Positions 5,487 to 7,878 of a DNA stretch of 7,878 nucleotides are shown here, in pieces. The DNA comes from Actinomycetes bacterium (GTDB taxonomy: Bacteria; Actinomycetota; Humimicrobiia; JAHJRV01). The notes beneath the pieces were generated by a model that was given only the letters and a program-made list of their open reading frames with translations, was not told where the DNA came from and ran no database searches. The stretch is from NCBI GenBank assembly GCA_030612085.1, contig JAUWOM010000047.1, positions 1 to 7,878 on the forward strand, given 5' to 3'. Position 1 is the stretch's first letter, and each line of letters starts with the position of its first letter. The position numbers and the translations under genes are program-made.

Positions 5487-6638
5487 ATGGAAATTATAGA
5501 ACGTTATTTCAAAGGCTCAAAAAATAGCTATTTTCTTTTTGGACCCAGAGGAACAGGAAAAACCACTTGGTTAAAGATGAATTGTAGAGATGAACTGATC
5601 ATTGATCTTTTGGATCCAGGTATATATCGTAGATATAAAGCTCGACCTGAACGAATAAAAGAGATAATTGAAGGAAATCCTGACAAGAAAATTGTAATAA
5701 TCGATGAAGTTCAAAAAGTTCCTGAATTATTAGATGTTGTACATTTAATTATGGAAGAGAAACCGAAATTGCAATTTATTCTCACTGGTTCAAGTGCTCG
5801 TAAAATAAGGCAAAAAGGAGTTGACCTTCTCGCAGGAAGAGCGATTGTACGCTCTCTTCACCCCTTTATGGCTTCTGAATTGAAAGAGAAATTCGATCTT
5901 AAAAAAGCTCTTTATATAGGTTTAGTCCCTTTAGTTGTCTCAGCTCAAAATCCTGAAGATACACTTAATGCTTATATTACTCTTTATATGAAAGAAGAAA
6001 TTCAGATGGAAGGGTTAGTTAGAAATATTGGAGATTTTGCAAGGTTTTTGGAAGCTATAAGTTTTTCCCATGGAGCAATCCTTAACACCAGCAATGTAGC
6101 CAGAGAATGCGAAGTTAAAAGAGAGACTGTGCAAGGTTATATAAAGGTTCTTTATGATTTGTTAATGGCTTATTCTTTACCTGTTTTTACGAAAAGAGCA
6201 AAACGGACTGTTGTTCAACATCCAAAATTTTATTTTTTTGATGCTGGTGTATTCCGTACAATAAGACCAACTGGTCCTCTTGATCAACCTGGTGAAATTG
6301 ATGGACCTACTCTTGAAGGTCTTGTTGCCCAACACATCAGAGCATGGATTGATTACAGTCACTCATCTTATAAATTTTACTATTGGAGAACAAAAGCTGG
6401 AACTGAAGTTGATTTTATAATATATGGTAAAGAAGGTTTTTGGGCAATAGAGGTCAAAAACACAAAAAATATTCGTAGGAATGAATTACGGTCTTTAAAA
6501 ACATTTTATCATGATTATCCTGAATGCAATCCTATATTTGTTTATAGAGGAAATGAAAAACTATTAATTGATAATATACTATGTATCCCTTGTGGAACTT
6601 TTTTAAAAAGTATTAAGCCTGACAAACCCCTTTCTTAG
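5487..6638 (+). CDS. AAA_14 / DUF4143 family ATPase
   Basis: A 383-aa ATPase of the common but poorly understood AAA_14 plus DUF4143 architecture. The P-loop GPRGTGKT is at residues 19-26, Walker B KIVIIDEVQK at 68-77 (D73, E74), and LTGSSARK at 99-106, followed by the family block LLAGRAIVRSLHPF. The middle (about 150-250) is a helical region with a winged-helix-like part. The C-terminal DUF4143 part has a PD-(D/E)XK-like core: EVDF with D309, then E322-V-K324, followed by charged helices. Family members are cytoplasmic and sporadically distributed; their cellular role is not established. I chose ATG 5487 because the P-loop then falls at the usual distance and the in-frame TTG at 5397 is the -35 box. 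No Shine-Dalgarno precedes this ATG. The gene stands alone between a membrane gene and a remnant related to it. Confidence 0.88.
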   Translation: MEIIERYFKGSKNSYFLFGPRGTGKTTWLKMNCRDELIIDLLDPGIYRRYKARPERIKEIIEGNPDKKIVIIDEVQKVPELLDVVHLIMEEKPKLQFILTGSSARKIRQKGVDLLAGRAIVRSLHPFMASELKEKFDLKKALYIGLVPLVVSAQNPEDTLNAYITLYMKEEIQMEGLVRNIGDFARFLEAISFSHGAILNTSNVARECEVKRETVQGYIKVLYDLLMAYSLPVFTKRAKRTVVQHPKFYFFDAGVFRTIRPTGPLDQPGEIDGPTLEGLVAQHIRAWIDYSHSSYKFYYWRTKAGTEVDFIIYGKEGFWAIEVKNTKNIRRNELRSLKTFYHDYPECNPIFVYRGNEKLLIDNILCIPCGTFLKSIKPDKPLS

Positions 6639-6712
6639 TTAATTTAGATAAAACCTTTAAGCTTGTCAACTAAACTCCCGAAGTGTCTATTCAAGATAAA
6701 AATTTAAGAGAC

Positions 6713-6775
6713 TTATTTCTTTTTTGATCTCTGCCAGCTTATACTCAAAACTGTTAATAATAAATATATATATAC
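6713..6775 (-). pseudogene. 3' remnant of a second four-helix membrane protein gene
   Basis: On the minus strand the 20 codons before a TAA at 6713-6715 encode a hydrophobic end followed by SISWQRSKKK. This parallels the end of the intact gene at 4739-5134 (SLISWWRLKRL). Over the last 30 bases, counting the stop, I count 23 identities, including the runs ATAAGCTGG, GAGAT and AAAAA. Upstream in this frame two stop codons follow at once and no further similarity is visible. It is best read as the stub of a paralogue, lying on the far side of the ATPase from the intact copy. Confidence 0.45.
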
Positions 6776-6786
6776 TTATTAAGTTA

Positions 6787-6814
6787 GAAAAAATCTAGTT
6801 AGCTAATAACTAAC
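6787..6814 (-). terminator. Hairpin plus T-run at the end of the minus-strand membrane gene
   Basis: Read on the minus strand, GTTAGT and GCTAAC form a short stem (one G-T pair) around a 5-base loop; TAGA and a run of six T follow. The stem overlaps the TAA stop of the gene at 6799-7635. The stem is short and A/T-rich, so termination may be inefficient. Confidence 0.4.
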
Positions 6815-7635
6815 CTCTGAACTTCTTTAGTCTCACTTACTATCTTTGTTATTCCCATTGCTTTAAGCATTTGGAAAATAATACTAAGGATCCCAGTTGG
6901 TATCCAGAATAAAAGACGGGTAATTGTTACCAAAGGCATAAATAGACCCAAAGATATTGCTATAGGGATAAACTTCTCATAGGACTTAATTCGTTCTGTG
7001 AAATTGTTTATCATTTTATTGAGTTCCTCTCTCAATTCAGCGATTGCCAATCTTCGCTGTGATGTTGGCAATTCTTCTCCAACGCGCTTCTCCATCTGCT
7101 CCATTAATTTCTCAATATAAAACTCAGGAATTGAAAAACCTTCCTCTTTTATATACTCCGAGTAGCCAAAGTAAAGGCTACCACAAACTAAAAGAATAAG
7201 AGCTATAGTCAAAATAGCCTGTCCTTCACTTATGGGACTTACAGAGAACTTGATTCGTTGAGTCATCTCTTTTGCAACACTAACGGTATAGAATATTGCT
7301 ATCAGGATATATATTAATACTAATATGCAACTTCCTATTGTCACATCCCATCCCATTAACATAGCCAATCCAGATAATGCAAATGCTATTATTCCAGTCC
7401 AAATAGGTCTTACTAATACTGCTATCAAGCCAGAACTTACCAGCACAGCAAACAAGGCTAAAAGAAATCACAATAATAATATTAAGAGTTCTTTTGAGGG
7501 GGAAAGTATCAAATCATAGGATTGTCCAAATTGCTTACAGATTGTTCCGAAAAAATATCCAGCACCAATCAGTAATATAATAAAGAATGATACCTTAAAC
7601 CATTTACCTATATTTTTATTCTCACCTTTACTCAT
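6799..7635 (-). pseudogene. Multi-helix membrane protein gene interrupted by an in-frame TGA
   Basis: One continuous frame of 278 codons with a single TGA at codon 56 (7468-7470). The ATG at 7635 (MSKGENKN) has an excellent AAGGAG nine bases upstream. The part after the stop has no ribosome binding site before its first possible start (TTG at 7455), so it is not a separate gene. The TGA falls inside a predicted transmembrane helix, ILLL then FLLALFAVLV, with no frame change. Other likely helices, numbered from the ATG, lie near 12-30, 79-96, 103-121, 140-158, 221-240 and 242-257. An amphipathic, charged segment at about 162-215 (MEQMEKRVGEEL and following) may form a coiled coil. I do not recognise the family. 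Simple explanations are a TGG-to-TGA nonsense mutation or a sequencing error; selenocysteine within a membrane helix is very unlikely. Confidence 0.65.
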
Positions 7636-7696
7636 TTTACTTAACTCCTTTCCTATAGAATGTTTTTTATAAGAATATTTCCTATATTTATAGACA

Positions 7697-7715
7697 AGAT
7701 TATAATATATAATCT
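7697..7715 (-). promoter_or_regulatory. Palindrome overlapping a consensus -10 box
   Basis: AGATTATA (7697-7704) and TATAATCT (7708-7715) are exact inverted arms around a 3-base centre. Read on the minus strand, a perfect TATAAT lies within it, 63-68 bases upstream of the ATG at 7635. A matching -35 is not evident. It is a candidate promoter with an overlapping operator for the interrupted membrane gene, but its A/T content lowers its weight. Confidence 0.3.
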
Positions 7716-7810
7716 GTACTATTAGGGATAGAAATTTACAATTTAATAAAACTTCTTCCAATTAAAGGTCTATAATTAAACCTGCTCTTGAGTAAAGCTA
7801 AAGGACTTGA

Positions 7811-7831
7811 TGTTAACCTATACTGTTAACA
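7811..7831. repeat. Inverted repeat TGTTAAC / GTTAACA
   Basis: Perfect 7-bp arms at 7811-7817 and 7825-7831 around a 7-base centre. No T-run follows closely on either strand, so it is not a clear terminator. It overlaps the stop codon of the minus-strand open stretch entering from the right edge. Confidence 0.35.
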
Positions 7832-7876
7832 ATTCATATAATTTTTTTCTAATTGTTACTTGATTTTGATTCTTGA
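7818..7876 (-). other. Possible C-terminal codons of a minus-strand gene entering from the right
   Basis: From the window edge a minus-strand frame is open for 19 codons and reads VKNQNQVTIRKKLYELLTV before a TAG at 7818-7820. It could be the end of a gene beyond the window, placing the interrupted membrane gene downstream of it. Another frame is also open for nine codons, so this is only a possibility. Confidence 0.15.
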
Positions 7877-7878
7877 CG

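Noticed and set aside
6799..7455. The 218-residue downstream part as an independent gene starting at TTG 7455
   Set aside because: No ribosome binding site precedes it, it would begin in the middle of a membrane helix, and the frame is continuous with the upstream part except for one TGA.
7468..7470. Selenocysteine reading of the in-frame TGA
   Set aside because: The position is in a transmembrane helix, and no convincing stable stem-loop follows at the distance expected for a bacterial SECIS.
7325..7519. 64-codon plus-strand open frame
   Set aside because: It is antisense to the membrane gene, with no ribosome binding site or protein-like features; a shadow frame.
7636..7761. Extension of the interrupted membrane gene upstream to TTG 7761
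   Set aside because: ATG 7635 has a strong AAGGAG nine bases upstream, and the extension covers the probable promoter and palindrome.
1..7878. CRISPR arrays, tRNA or rRNA genes
   Set aside because: I saw no regularly spaced repeat array, no tRNA-like cloverleaf and no rRNA signature.

Overview
The window is AT-rich DNA with strong AGGAG-type ribosome binding sites, TTG starts and TAA/TAG stops. This suggests a low-GC, probably anaerobic, Gram-positive-like bacterium. A clostridial or Halanaerobiales-type genome is my best guess, from the iron alcohol dehydrogenase plus SCP2 pair, the C69 secernin-type peptidase and the codon use; the sequence does not prove it.

Layout. At 1-857 (+) the 3' end of an iron-containing alcohol dehydrogenase is followed after 17 bases by an SCP2 (sterol-carrier-like) protein, almost certainly one operon. 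At 961-1254 (+) is a small lipoprotein. At 1255-1717 there is a long non-coding stretch with a GC-rich patch, perhaps a decayed IS200/IS605-type end, and a perfect A/T palindrome. At 1718-2995 (+) is a stand-alone membrane-anchored family 4 glycosyltransferase whose EX7E motif ends in Gln instead of Glu. At 2996-3298 lies an intergenic region with an intrinsic-terminator-like hairpin. At 3299-4744 (+) is a C69/secernin-type peptidase with a Cys2 nucleophile. Its last codons overlap by 6 bases the end of a convergent four-helix membrane protein gene (4739-5134, -). At 5487-6638 (+) is an AAA_14/DUF4143 ATPase. Its TTGACA promoter carries two near-identical palindromes 32 bp apart. At 6713-6775 (-) is a short remnant matching the 3' end of the four-helix gene. 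At 6799-7635 (-) is a multi-helix membrane protein gene interrupted by one in-frame TGA. The last ~120 bases hold no certain gene.

How it fits together. The left part looks like ordinary metabolic and envelope genes. From 4739 to 7635 the DNA looks more like accessory sequence: an orphan ATPase with its own operator-like promoter, flanked by one intact copy and one stub of the same membrane protein family, then a nonsense-interrupted membrane gene. I see no complete novel system. The best lead is the double palindrome over the ATPase promoter, which suggests tight, perhaps autogenous, control.
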